Source: Deltaproteobacteria bacterium
GTDB lineage: Bacteria; Desulfobacterota; DSM-4660; Desulfatiglandales; HGW-15
Assembly (NCBI GenBank): GCA_020060215.1
Contig: JAGVAP010000051.1
Coordinates: forward strand, 54,948 to 118,947
Reading direction: 5' to 3'
Length of the DNA stretch: 64,000 nt
Each line of letters begins with the position of its first letter. The first letter of the stretch is position 1. Made by a program: the position numbers and the translations under genes. The notes below the pieces were generated by a model. That model was not told the origin of the DNA. It made no database searches and saw only the letters and a list, made by a program, of their open reading frames with translations. Shown here one piece after another: positions 8,530 through 16,410 of the stretch.

Positions 8530-8976
8530 TCATCCTTCAGGGTTTTCCAGCGCCATCTTTGCCTCTCCGTGGACCTTGACCCCTTCACGGGAAGGCTCCG
8601 CCCGGAGGTTCCCTGCGTGGTCGAAGAGCCTGCCCTGGACGCGGGTCATGTAGCCGTTCGTAAAGGTCTGGGTGGACACGTTGAGGACCGTTTCACCCGA
8701 GGGGAGGAGGAGCCTGAACCCCCCTGGGAAATTCTGAAGGGTGCACCCTCCGGGGTTCTGGAGAATCCGCCCCTCCCTCAGCTCCACGAGGAAGCCTCCA
8801 TCCCGGTCGAACAGCCTCCCCGAGATCCGGGGGACGGTCTCACCGGGCGGAACCACGTCCGCAAGGAAATAGAAACCGTCTCCCGATCCGGCGTCCCCCA
8901 GCAAAAAGCCGGGGGAGAGCATATCGTTCACGAGGTAGTTGTGATGGGCGCTGATCAGGCTTTCCTTAGGCTTCAA
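8530..8976 (-). CDS. Hypothetical protein of 148 residues downstream of etfA
   Basis: No family was recognised. The start is TTG at 8976 with GGAG 6 bases upstream, and it lies 48 bp after etfA, so it could be the last gene of the etf transcript. The protein has no signal peptide or membrane segment. It contains two similar parts: ISGRLFDRDGGFLVEL near residues 51-66 and VQGRLFDHAGNLRAE near residues 117-131. Both are followed or preceded by beta-strand-like stretches, which suggests a small repeated beta domain. The function is unknown. Confidence 0.6.
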   Translation of the reverse strand: MKPKESLISAHHNYLVNDMLSPGFLLGDAGSGDGFYFLADVVPPGETVPRISGRLFDRDGGFLVELREGRILQNPGGCTLQNFPGGFRLLLPSGETVLNVSTQTFTNGYMTRVQGRLFDHAGNLRAEPSREGVKVHGEAKMALENPEG

Positions 8977-9024
8977 GGTCGACTCCGAGGTTGCAGGCTT
9001 CTCATCATTGCATCCCGGACCCTG

Positions 9025-10023
9025 CTACAGTCTTTTTCGCAGCTTCTCCAGCAGGAGGGTCAGGATGGTTCGCGCATCGCCGACCAGCCCGAGGTCGGCG
9101 ATCTTGAAGACGGGGGCATTGGGGTCCCTGTTCACGGCGATGATGGTTTCGGACCCCTGGATCCCGGTCGTGTACTGCAGGGCGCCGGACGTACCCACGG
9201 TGAAGAGGAGTTTCGGCTTCACACTCTTTCCGGTCTGCCCGAGGAGGCGCTCGTTGTCCGCCCATCCGGCGCGTATGGCGGGACGGGTGGCCCCGACCTC
9301 CCCGCCCAGCAATTCCGCCAGCTCGAACAGCTTATCGAAATGCTCCCGGGAGCCCAGGCCCCGGCCTCCTGCCACCACCACCGGTGCATCTTCCAGCCTC
9401 ACCTTTCCCTTCTGCTCGGCCCTGCTCCTGAGGATCTGCACCCTCTCGTCCGACTCGATCTCCACCTGCGGATAAACGATGCGGGCAACGGCCGATGCAT
9501 TGTGCGGCTGTTCCTCGAAAACCCCCGGATGCACGGTGGCCATCTGGGGGCGGTGATGAGGGGTTACCACATCGGCCAGCAGTTCACCGCCGAAAGAGGG
9601 GCTGGTCTGGATCAGGAGCCCTGTATCCTCGTCGATCTCCAGGGCCACGCAATCCGCGCTGAGCCCGGTGGCGATCCGCTTCGCGAGCCTGGGGAAGAAC
9701 TCCCTGCCGAACGGCGTTGCCCCTGCCAGGAAGATCTCCGGCCGGTACCGCCTCACCAGGCCGGCGACCACCTTGGTATAGGTCTCCACCTGATAGTTTC
9801 GTAGATCCGTATGGTCGACGACCATGACCACATCCGCACCATGCGCCACATACTCCATGGCATACTGGTGGACATGATCCCCGAGGAGGAGGACGGTGAC
9901 CTCCGTCTCCAGGGTCCGGGCCAGCGCCTTGCCCTTTGCGATCAGTTGAAGGGTGACCCGGTTCTGGAAGTAGTTCCTGTAGTCACCGAAGACCCAGACA
10001 CCCCTGTACGATTGCTCATTCAC
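9025..10023 (-). CDS. etfA: Electron transfer flavoprotein alpha subunit
   Basis: A 332-residue ETF alpha. The FAD-binding C-terminal domain is clear: ATRPAIRAGWADNERLLGQTGK, TVGTSGALQYTTG and DPNAPVFKIADLGLV. It should carry FAD and accept electrons from acyl-CoA dehydrogenase for transfer to a quinone reductase or a bifurcating partner. It begins with GTG at 10023, overlapping the etfB stop by 8 bases; no ATG fits the frame. The conserved Gln-His pair of the SGAIQH motif is Gln-Tyr here, which may alter flavin tuning. The acyl-CoA dehydrogenase gene upstream is the natural electron donor. Confidence 0.93.
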   Translation of the reverse strand: MNEQSYRGVWVFGDYRNYFQNRVTLQLIAKGKALARTLETEVTVLLLGDHVHQYAMEYVAHGADVVMVVDHTDLRNYQVETYTKVVAGLVRRYRPEIFLAGATPFGREFFPRLAKRIATGLSADCVALEIDEDTGLLIQTSPSFGGELLADVVTPHHRPQMATVHPGVFEEQPHNASAVARIVYPQVEIESDERVQILRSRAEQKGKVRLEDAPVVVAGGRGLGSREHFDKLFELAELLGGEVGATRPAIRAGWADNERLLGQTGKSVKPKLLFTVGTSGALQYTTGIQGSETIIAVNRDPNAPVFKIADLGLVGDARTILTLLLEKLRKRL

Positions 10024-10825
10024 CTGCGGGTTCCTCGTCCAGAATGGAAAGGGCCTCGAGCTTTTCCATGAGCTGCTCCACCAGGTCGTGGGGGGAGCCG
10101 AAGACGACCTCGCCTTTCCTCTTCGGAGGCGGCTTGAAGAGCCTCCATACACGCGTGGCGGAACCGGCCAGGCCGACCTCGTCCGGACTGAGCCCGAGCT
10201 CCTGAATGCCCCACTTCGTGACCTTCAGCTCCGTGAACGCCCTTTCCAGGTCCGCCATCGGGATGTGGTGGGGCACGGTCACTTCGGGGGAGACGGTCAA
10301 CAAGGCAGGCAGACTCACCCGGAGCGTGTAAATGAGGCCCTCGCTCACCTGCTTGACCGTGATGAACGGCCCCTCCAGGTGGACCTCGCTCACCCCGCAC
10401 ACCTGCGGTATGCCCAGCTCCTCGGCCACCTGGGGGCCCACGTGCCCCGTGTCGCTGTCCACGGTCTGCTTGCCGCAAAGCACAAGGTCGGGAAAGGGGT
10501 CCAGGCGGGAGATAGCCCTTGCGAGCACATGAGAGGTGGCGAGCGTATCGGCACCGGCAAAGGCCGGGTCCGTCAGCAGCACCACCTCGTCCGCACCGAA
10601 AGCCAGGGCTTCACGCAGCGCCTCCTCGCTCTGGGGCGGCCCCATGGTCAACGCCGTGATCTTCCCTCCCTGCCTCGAGCGCAGCTGGAGGGCGGCCTCC
10701 AATGCGATCACGTCCAGAGGGTTGATGATGCTGTCCACGCCTTCCCTGATGATGGTCATCCGCTCGGGGTCGATGCGGATGGTAGGCACATCGGGGACCT
10801 GCTTGATGCAAACGGCGATATTCAT
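10016..10825 (-). CDS. etfB: Electron transfer flavoprotein beta subunit
   Basis: A 269-residue ETF beta with the standard opening MNIAVCIKQVPDV and the motifs INPLDVIALEAAL, GADEVVLLTDPAFAGADT and LVLCGKQTVDSDTGHVGPQVAE. It binds AMP or a second FAD and pairs with EtfA. The start ATG at 10825 was chosen because the protein begins exactly where the family does; the longer upstream reading runs through a non-coding repeat (10891-11010). It is translationally coupled to etfA through an 8-base overlap. Confidence 0.94.
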   Translation of the reverse strand: MNIAVCIKQVPDVPTIRIDPERMTIIREGVDSIINPLDVIALEAALQLRSRQGGKITALTMGPPQSEEALREALAFGADEVVLLTDPAFAGADTLATSHVLARAISRLDPFPDLVLCGKQTVDSDTGHVGPQVAEELGIPQVCGVSEVHLEGPFITVKQVSEGLIYTLRVSLPALLTVSPEVTVPHHIPMADLERAFTELKVTKWGIQELGLSPDEVGLAGSATRVWRLFKPPPKRKGEVVFGSPHDLVEQLMEKLEALSILDEEPAGE

Positions 10826-10890
10826 AAGCAAGAGTCCGCCCCCGGGAGGCCCGTGTTTGCGCCCCAAGGGGTGAAATTCATGGCTGAGAC

Positions 10891-11010
10891 CGGAATGCCG
10901 GAATATTGGAATAGTGGAACACTGTGAAAGAGCAACCACCGGAAGCCGGGAGGCGGCTTGTTGCTTTGAGATCCATGATTCCCTCATTCCATGATCCCAT
11001 GATTCCAAAC
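10891..11010. repeat. ATTCC-rich inverted intergenic repeat, copy 1
   Basis: The left side (10891-10924) consists of GGAAT/TGGAA units (GGAATATTGGAATAGTGGAA). The right side (10971-11010) has the complementary ATTCCATGATCCCATGATTCC units. Together they form a loose inverted pair of about 120 bp between the acyl-CoA dehydrogenase and etfB. The same family occurs at 14511, 21957 and 33008. The CCCC(A/G)AGGGGTGAA sequence beside the unit at 10863 also recurs at 14481. Confidence 0.6.
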
Positions 11011-11075
11011 TTTCGGGGACCGTTTCCGGCTGTGCCAATGATCCCCCATCCCATCAAGCATTCACCATCACAATG

Positions 11076-12224
11076 CTACCTGCCTTCCCTTTGCAGCGTC
11101 CTGGCGATGACCATCCTCTGGACTTCAGAGGTCCCTTCGTAGATCTCGCACACCTTTGCGTCGCGGTAGTACCGCTCGATCGGGTAGGCCTTGCTGTACC
11201 CGTACCCACCATGGATCTGCAGCCCCATGCGGGCGCTGTCGACCGCCGTTTCGGCGGCGAAGAGCTTGGCCATGGCCGATTCCCTGGCATGGTCGATCCC
11301 GCGGTCCCTGAGCGAGGAGGCCCGAAAGATCATGAGTCTCCCCCCCTCGATCCTTGTGGCCATCTCCGCCAGAAAACCCTGGATGGCCTCGAACGCCGTA
11401 AGGGGTCTGTTGAACTGATGCCGTTCGGTGGCATAGCGGAGGGACACGTCCAGGCAGGCCTGCGCAATCCCCAGTGCCTGGGCCGCAATGCCGATCCGAC
11501 CTCCTGAAAGGGTGGAAAGCGCGATCTTCATCCCCTGCCCTTCCTCCCCGAGACGGTTTTCCCTGGGCACCCGGCAGTCGTTCAGGATGATCGGGCAGAC
11601 GGGATTGCCCCTCATGCCCATCAGCTCTTCGACCTGCCCTTTTTCGACCCCCTTCCTGTCGGACTCCACGATGAACACGCAGTACTGCCTGGCCTTTCCC
11701 GAACCGTTCATGAACGCAAAGATCAGGTTCAGCCCGGAGACGCCGCCGTTGGTCACGAAGATCTTGTTGCCGTTCAGGACGTAGTCGTCCCCTTCCCTGA
11801 CCGCCATGGTTTCAAGGCAGGACGCATCGGAGCCCGCATTGGGCTCGGTCAGGCAGAAGGTGCCGATCTTTTCTCCCTTCGCAAGGGGGAAGAGAAATCT
11901 CCGGCGCTGATCCTCGTTCCCGAACTCGTACACGGGATACGCAGCGACGCTGTTGTGGACCGATACGCAGAGCCCCATGGCTGCGCAGGCCCTGGAGATC
12001 TCCTCCACCACGATCGCATAGCTGACCATGTCCAGACCGGCCCCCCCGAAGGCCCGCGGAATGACCAGCCCGAAGTACTGGAGCGCAGCCATCTCCCGCG
12101 CGACTTCCAGCGGAAATCTTCCGGTGCCGTCCATCTCGGCCGCGACCGGCGCAAGCTTCTCTTCCGAGAGCCTCCTCGCCGTCCTCCTGATGACGGCCTG
12201 CTTCATGGTGGGTTCAAAACGCAT
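11076..12224 (-). CDS. Acyl-CoA dehydrogenase
   Basis: A 382-residue FAD-dependent acyl-CoA dehydrogenase of normal length that introduces the alpha-beta double bond in acyl-CoA. Visible family signatures are CLTEPNAGSDAS around residue 119, FVTNGG for FAD contact, QIHGGYGYSKAYPIERYYRD near the C-terminus, and the catalytic glutamate in IYEGTSEVQ. Electrons should pass to the EtfAB encoded just downstream, although a 250-bp repeat-bearing gap separates them. The chain-length class cannot be assigned by eye; it resembles the short/branched-chain and butyryl-type enzymes. Confidence 0.94.
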   Translation of the reverse strand: MRFEPTMKQAVIRRTARRLSEEKLAPVAAEMDGTGRFPLEVAREMAALQYFGLVIPRAFGGAGLDMVSYAIVVEEISRACAAMGLCVSVHNSVAAYPVYEFGNEDQRRRFLFPLAKGEKIGTFCLTEPNAGSDASCLETMAVREGDDYVLNGNKIFVTNGGVSGLNLIFAFMNGSGKARQYCVFIVESDRKGVEKGQVEELMGMRGNPVCPIILNDCRVPRENRLGEEGQGMKIALSTLSGGRIGIAAQALGIAQACLDVSLRYATERHQFNRPLTAFEAIQGFLAEMATRIEGGRLMIFRASSLRDRGIDHARESAMAKLFAAETAVDSARMGLQIHGGYGYSKAYPIERYYRDAKVCEIYEGTSEVQRMVIARTLQREGR

Positions 12225-12523
12225 CTACGGGAAGCCCCGAGGAAATAGAGTAAACACGCGGATCATAATCCAAACCGGGATCATTGCAAAGTGTAAACCG
12301 GAACACGATCGGATCGCCGCGGGGAAAGCCCCCCTTTTACAAAAGGGGGGAGAGGTCGAGAACTCGGCTTGAAGATAAGCGATTGCCATCTCGATGCGCT
12401 TCTGTCAGAATGGGTACCACCTCAGCTCCAGGGTTCAAGTCACCATACTTATGAAACCATGCACTCAGTGGTCATCCAACCATCATGGAAAGATGAAGGG
12501 AGAGGGTGGAAAGGAGAGGGTCC
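12225..12523. other. Divergent intergenic region
   Basis: A 299-bp region between the divergently read acyl-CoA dehydrogenase and TIGR04076 genes. It must hold the promoters of both and includes the perfect hairpin at 12329-12350. No further gene was seen. Plus-strand frames here overlap the TIGR04076 gene out of frame and were rejected. Confidence 0.5.
12329..12350. repeat. Perfect 10-bp inverted repeat CCCCCCTTTT/AAAAGGGGGG
   Basis: Arms at 12329-12338 and 12341-12350 with a 2-base AC spacer. It lies in a divergent promoter region. It could be a dispersed repeat or a structured site; it is not placed as a terminator for either neighbour. Confidence 0.6.
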
Positions 12524-12793
12524 ATGGCGCTTCATCCTGAAGGCGTACCGCCGCTCATGGCGGAAGTGGTCTCTGTCAAGGGTACCTGCAGTGCCGGGCA
12601 CAAGGAGGGCGAGTCCTTCCGGATCGGGTGCTGGGACAGCGGAGGGCTTTGCGGGTTTTTCTATCACGATATCTTCCCCAACCTGAACGTATTGCAGTTC
12701 GGCGGCAAATATCCCTGGGGCGGCGGGGATGAGATGATCCTGGAGTGCCCTGATCGGCACAATGCGGTCACACTTCGAGTCCGGAAGTTGTAG
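12524..12793 (+). CDS. TIGR04076 family small protein
   Basis: A protein of about 89 residues matching the TIGR04076 pattern: a CSAGHKEGESFRIG block near residues 22-35, then a Gly-Leu-Cys-Gly-Phe segment, LQFGGKYPWGGGDEM and a closing ECPDRHNAVTLRVRK. The family function is unknown. The start ATG at 12524 has GGAG 9 bases upstream; a GTG at 12506 and an ATG at 12557 are alternatives. Its last 26 bases overlap the 3 prime end of the convergent DUF3786 gene. It is read opposite to almost all neighbours. Confidence 0.75.
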   Translation: MALHPEGVPPLMAEVVSVKGTCSAGHKEGESFRIGCWDSGGLCGFFYHDIFPNLNVLQFGGKYPWGGGDEMILECPDRHNAVTLRVRKL

Positions 12794-13697
12794 CGGTTTT
12801 CAGGAGCGCGTTAGAAACAAGCTGGACAAGCCCCCATATCGCGTCTGCGGAGAGATGTCTTTCCACGGAACGATCGAAGAGGACGGAGAACCGGGGCTCA
12901 AACTCCTCGTCCCCTTCCCAGAGGAGGTAATAGACCGGCACCCTCGGCAGGGCCTGAATCCTGAACGCGGCGTCTGCGGCGTCTAGGGGGATTCCTTGAA
13001 GTGCGGCAGCGGCCCTGCGGAAGCCCTCCAGATCCCGCCCGTATCGGGAGACCAGGGGCCAGGTGTTCAGGTCATGGGGACCTTGAAAGAAGTGCCCGTC
13101 CTTCAACTGCTGGACCGTGATCATCTCGTTCTGCAGGCCCTCTTCTCTTGCCCCAAGCAAATAGACCAGCAGGATGAGTTCCAGCAGGGGATGGTGGACC
13201 CTCTCCCACCCACTTCCCCCCGGTCTCTTGAGACCCCTCTCCGCGACATCTACCAGGTATGTCTGGTTCAGAAAACCGATGACCAGCCCCCGAGGGGGCC
13301 GAAACTCCGCCATGGCCCTGCGGCATACCTCTTCCATTTTGCGCTGCGCCAGGTCCTCCCAGTAGTGGACAGGGACCTGAACGGCCTGCCCAAGGGGCGT
13401 TCTCTCCTGCGGCATGTCCTTGCGCCTCCGCTCCTGCATCATCAGAAAACCCTCGCTGAACGGATAAGGCCCCTTGTGGAAAAGCCCGCAAGGGAATTCC
13501 GTGCAGTCTCTCAGGCAAAATTCCAGCCGGCGTCCGGCGGCGCAGGCCAGGATCGGGCACGGAGCGCCAAGGATCCTGATCTGGGCCGCGATCTTCGCCT
13601 GCGCCTCTGCGCTCGTGCCCGACCCGCACGTGCCGCACAGGCCGAGGACGTTCAGGCGACACGCCCTGCAGTCGATGCCGCAAGCGCCGGTTCCCAC
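12768..13697 (-). CDS. DUF3786 protein with an N-terminal Cys-rich (DUF3795-like) domain
   Basis: A 309-residue two-part protein. Residues 1-75 carry a cysteine-rich region (CGIDCRACRLNVLGLCGTC, then CPILAC, FCLRDC and FPC) that looks able to bind metal or an Fe-S cluster. Residues of about 110-300 match DUF3786, ending in PVYYLLWEGDEEFEPR and SVLFDRSVERHLSADAIW. The function is unknown; such proteins are typical of anaerobes. It starts with GTG one base after the hisF stop, so the genes are adjacent and probably co-transcribed. Its 3 prime end overlaps the TIGR04076 gene by 26 bases. Confidence 0.8.
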   Translation of the reverse strand: MGTGACGIDCRACRLNVLGLCGTCGSGTSAEAQAKIAAQIRILGAPCPILACAAGRRLEFCLRDCTEFPCGLFHKGPYPFSEGFLMMQERRRKDMPQERTPLGQAVQVPVHYWEDLAQRKMEEVCRRAMAEFRPPRGLVIGFLNQTYLVDVAERGLKRPGGSGWERVHHPLLELILLVYLLGAREEGLQNEMITVQQLKDGHFFQGPHDLNTWPLVSRYGRDLEGFRRAAAALQGIPLDAADAAFRIQALPRVPVYYLLWEGDEEFEPRFSVLFDRSVERHLSADAIWGLVQLVSNALLKTATTSGLEV

Positions 13698-14462
13698 CTA
13701 GAGATCCACCTCGATATCCTTCTCTCTCAGGTAGGTCTTCAGCTCTCGAATGCCGATGAGCCGATAGTGGAAAACGGATGCGGCAAGCAGCACGGTGGCG
13801 CCGCCTTTTACCACGGCCTCATAAAAGTGCTCCAGCTTGCCGGCGCCCCCCGATGCGACCACGGGCAGCCGCACTGCACCGGAGATGGCCTTTGTGAACT
13901 CAAGATCGTACCCTGACTGTGTCCCGTCCCCATCCATGCTCGTCGGCAGAAGCACCCCGGCGCCCAGATCCTGGCACCTCCTGGCCCATGCCACCGCATC
14001 CTTGCCCACCGGTTTCGTTCCCCCGGAGACCACGAGCTCGAATCCGGAAGGCATCTCCGGATTCCTCCTCGCATCGATGGCCACCGTGATCTTGCCGGAG
14101 CCGAACGATTTGGCCGCATCCCTGATCAGGTCCGGCCTGTTGACGGCCGCGCTGTTCATCGACACCTTGGCCGCACCGGCGGAGAGCACCAGCTCGATGT
14201 CCTCGAGGTCCGAGATGCCGCCCCCCACGGTGAGCGGGATCTTGATCACGGCGGAAACCCTGCGGACCCACTCCAGGCGGGTCTTCCGGTTCTCCAGGGT
14301 GGCCGCAATATCCAGCATCGCAAGCTCGTCGGCGCCCTCCTTCTCATAAAAGGCCGCGTTCTCGACCGGGTCGCCGGCGTCCTTCAGGTCCACGAAATGG
14401 ACCCCTTTCACCACCCTTCCCTCTTTCATGTCAAGGCACGGCATGATTCGGATCGGTTCCAT
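13698..14462 (-). CDS. hisF: Imidazole glycerol phosphate synthase cyclase subunit HisF (isolated copy)
   Basis: A 254-residue beta/alpha barrel. Both catalytic aspartates are in place: Asp11 in MPCLDMKEG and Asp130 in VAIDARR. The phosphate-binding loops SMDGDGT and ASGGAG are also present. It would form IGP and AICAR from PRFAR using ammonia from HisH. No hisH or other his gene lies nearby, so this is a stand-alone copy next to DUF3786 and may be either the only hisF or a paralogue with another role. The start ATG at 14462 has AGGAGG upstream. The segment TKPVGKDAV replaces the more usual Thr-Gly-rich stretch. Confidence 0.88.
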   Translation of the reverse strand: MEPIRIMPCLDMKEGRVVKGVHFVDLKDAGDPVENAAFYEKEGADELAMLDIAATLENRKTRLEWVRRVSAVIKIPLTVGGGISDLEDIELVLSAGAAKVSMNSAAVNRPDLIRDAAKSFGSGKITVAIDARRNPEMPSGFELVVSGGTKPVGKDAVAWARRCQDLGAGVLLPTSMDGDGTQSGYDLEFTKAISGAVRLPVVASGGAGKLEHFYEAVVKGGATVLLAASVFHYRLIGIRELKTYLREKDIEVDL

Positions 14463-14510
14463 AAGTCCTCCTCTAAACACCCCCGAGGGGTGAAGTCTGC
14501 ACAAACCGCA

Positions 14511-14538
14511 ATATTGGAGTGTTGGAATAATGGAACAT
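14511..14538. repeat. ATTCC-rich intergenic repeat, copy 2
   Basis: A short run of ATATTGGAGTGTTGGAATAA-type units between hisF and the secretin-N-like gene. It is preceded at 14481 by CCCCGAGGGGTGAA, the same companion sequence found beside the copy at 10863. This indicates a composite element rather than chance sequence. Confidence 0.5.
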
Positions 14539-14541
14539 CGG

Positions 14542-15408
14542 CTAATTCGCCGCCTCCACCATGAGCATTATGGAAAGCGAGCTCCGTCGGCCGGCGCTCC
14601 CCGTCTCCAGGATGGCGCTCATCACTTCGTTGCCTTGCGTCTCCGCCCCCCCGATCTCGGTCCATTGGCCCAGGGGTACGGTGGTCCGGGTGGACGCGCT
14701 CGCGAACTGGACCGTCCCGCGCCTTCCCCCGGGCTCTTCGTGGGAAATGCGTGGAAGGAGCTCCACGTCGGCCCGGCCGCCCATGATCACAGGACGCACA
14801 TCCAGCCCCGTCTCGATCCTCCTGATGACCGTGGTCTCCAGAATCCTCCCGTGTCTCCGGGCGAGATCGATCCATCTCGTGGTCAGCGGTACGTCCTTGC
14901 CGACGGCGATATACGCCCAATGCCCGGAGATCACCTGGACATAGTATTCCGATCGCTGGCGCCGCTCGCCGGACTGGTCCTGTACCCGGATCTCCACCCC
15001 GTCACCCGCTCCTCCCTTGGAAACGCTCCAGTTCCGGCCCGCGATCCCCCCCTCGACCGAGAGAGAGCGCTCCTGCTGCGACACCGCCTCCATGAATCTC
15101 ACCCTTATTCCCGCCTGTTTGGCGGGTTGATCCAGGCCGGCCAGAAAGGCTTCGACCCTCCGAACGGATTCAGGGGTATCCACAATGACCAGGGAGTTCG
15201 ACTGGGTATCGACCGCAGCCCTTCCCTCCCTGCTCAGGATCCCCTCCACCAGCGGCAGAACCTCTGCGGCATTTCGGTAGGTCAGGCGGAGGATCGCCGC
15301 TTCACCATAACCGAGACCGGGGGCCAGCACCGCCGGCAAGAGGAGCACAATGGCGCATCGCATGGCTTTCCATTTGCCTTTGAACCTTCTATGATTCCCC
15401 ATCTTCAT
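14542..15408 (-). CDS. Secretin N-domain-like exported protein without a pore domain
   Basis: A 288-residue protein. After a signal-like segment (MRCAIVLLLPAVLAPGLGYG; start either at 15408 or at 15363) it has a secretin N1-type domain at about residues 38-105, typified by RNAAEVLPLVEGIL, AVDTQSNSLVIVDTPE and VRRVEAFLAGLDQP. The remainder is beta-rich, and no multimerising secretin barrel follows. It may be a periplasmic partner of a secretin or a repurposed N-domain protein. It lies 50 kb from the pilus secretin in this window and next to a lipid kinase, which gives no functional hint. Confidence 0.7.
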   Translation of the reverse strand: MKMGNHRRFKGKWKAMRCAIVLLLPAVLAPGLGYGEAAILRLTYRNAAEVLPLVEGILSREGRAAVDTQSNSLVIVDTPESVRRVEAFLAGLDQPAKQAGIRVRFMEAVSQQERSLSVEGGIAGRNWSVSKGGAGDGVEIRVQDQSGERRQRSEYYVQVISGHWAYIAVGKDVPLTTRWIDLARRHGRILETTVIRRIETGLDVRPVIMGGRADVELLPRISHEEPGGRRGTVQFASASTRTTVPLGQWTEIGGAETQGNEVMSAILETGSAGRRSSLSIMLMVEAAN

Positions 15409-15460
15409 CCCGCATTCACCTTATCCCCCCCTGCTCTTGCCTTCCCGCTTCCCCCTTTCC

Positions 15461-16324
15461 TCAAGCCTTCACCATGACCGCTCGCTCCAGCACCTGGAAT
15501 CTGAAGCTTCGCGCTTCCCACAGCACTTCGCCGTCCGTCTGAAGGCCCAGGGGTCGATCGAACACCGCCTTCACGTCCTTTCCGGCAAGATACAACCCCG
15601 TTCGGTTCGGAGCGAACAGAGAGGCCACGGACCAGAAGATCGATCTCCAGAAACCCTCCGTGACGGCAAGGACATGGAGTCTCCCGTCGTCGAGTTTCGC
15701 CTGGGGGACGACGTTCATCCTGAAGCCGTAGAAGGGGTGTTTGACTACAAGCAGGGTGAGGAGCGGTTTCAACCGGTGTTCGGACCCGTCCACCTCCAGG
15801 GTTCCGGAGGCCCTCCTGTAGTTCCGAGCATAGGCGATCAGGGCGGCAGCCAGATAGGGGCAAAAACCGCACCCCTCCAGTCGGGGGTGGTTCTTCCGCA
15901 TCCTCAGCGCAGCGGCTTCGATCCCCACCGAGGTCGAGAAGGCCGCCCTTCCGCCGCACTCCACCAGATCGAGGTGCCGGATGCGGCCGTCCCTGATCTG
16001 CCGGGCCATGGATGCCAGGTTTCCACGGAGATCGAGTGCGTGTCGCATTGCATTCCCTGTCCCCAGGGGAAGAAAGCCCACAGGGGTGACGGTTCTGTCC
16101 ACGGCATTGACGATCATGGAAAGAGTCCCGTCCCCCCCGGCCCCCACCAGCACATCGCACTGCCGCGCAGCTTCCAGGATACACTCACCGAACTCCTCCG
16201 TTGTCCGGGCATCCAGTCCGTGGATCTTTGCGGCCAGAATCTCTGCGGGCTCCTTCAGCAGGTCCCTTTTCCTGCGCGGCGCTACCCCGCCGGAAGCCGG
16301 ATTGGCAACGATCGCGTAACGCAT
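15461..16324 (-). CDS. Diacylglycerol/sphingosine kinase family lipid kinase (YegS/DgkB-like)
   Basis: A 287-residue DAGK-catalytic family protein. The opening MRYAIVANPASGG, the nucleotide motif VGAGGDGTLSMIVNA and the PLGTGNAMRHAL motif are all present. It likely phosphorylates diacylglycerol or a related lipid at the membrane. The start has GAGGGG 7 bases upstream. It lies 52 bp before the secretin-N-like gene on the same strand. Confidence 0.9.
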   Translation of the reverse strand: MRYAIVANPASGGVAPRRKRDLLKEPAEILAAKIHGLDARTTEEFGECILEAARQCDVLVGAGGDGTLSMIVNAVDRTVTPVGFLPLGTGNAMRHALDLRGNLASMARQIRDGRIRHLDLVECGGRAAFSTSVGIEAAALRMRKNHPRLEGCGFCPYLAAALIAYARNYRRASGTLEVDGSEHRLKPLLTLLVVKHPFYGFRMNVVPQAKLDDGRLHVLAVTEGFWRSIFWSVASLFAPNRTGLYLAGKDVKAVFDRPLGLQTDGEVLWEARSFRFQVLERAVMVKA

Positions 16325-16410
16325 CGAAAAGCCCCTCAGCTGTCCGCTCTCAGGTCAGGTCCGGTCATTCAGGCCCTTTCGCCGATTGCGGATCGCCGAC
16401 GGTGACGGGC

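Noticed and set aside
12369..12686. A 105-codon plus-strand frame overlapping the TIGR04076 gene
   Set aside because: It shares most of its DNA with the TIGR04076 reading in another frame, which alone matches a protein family.
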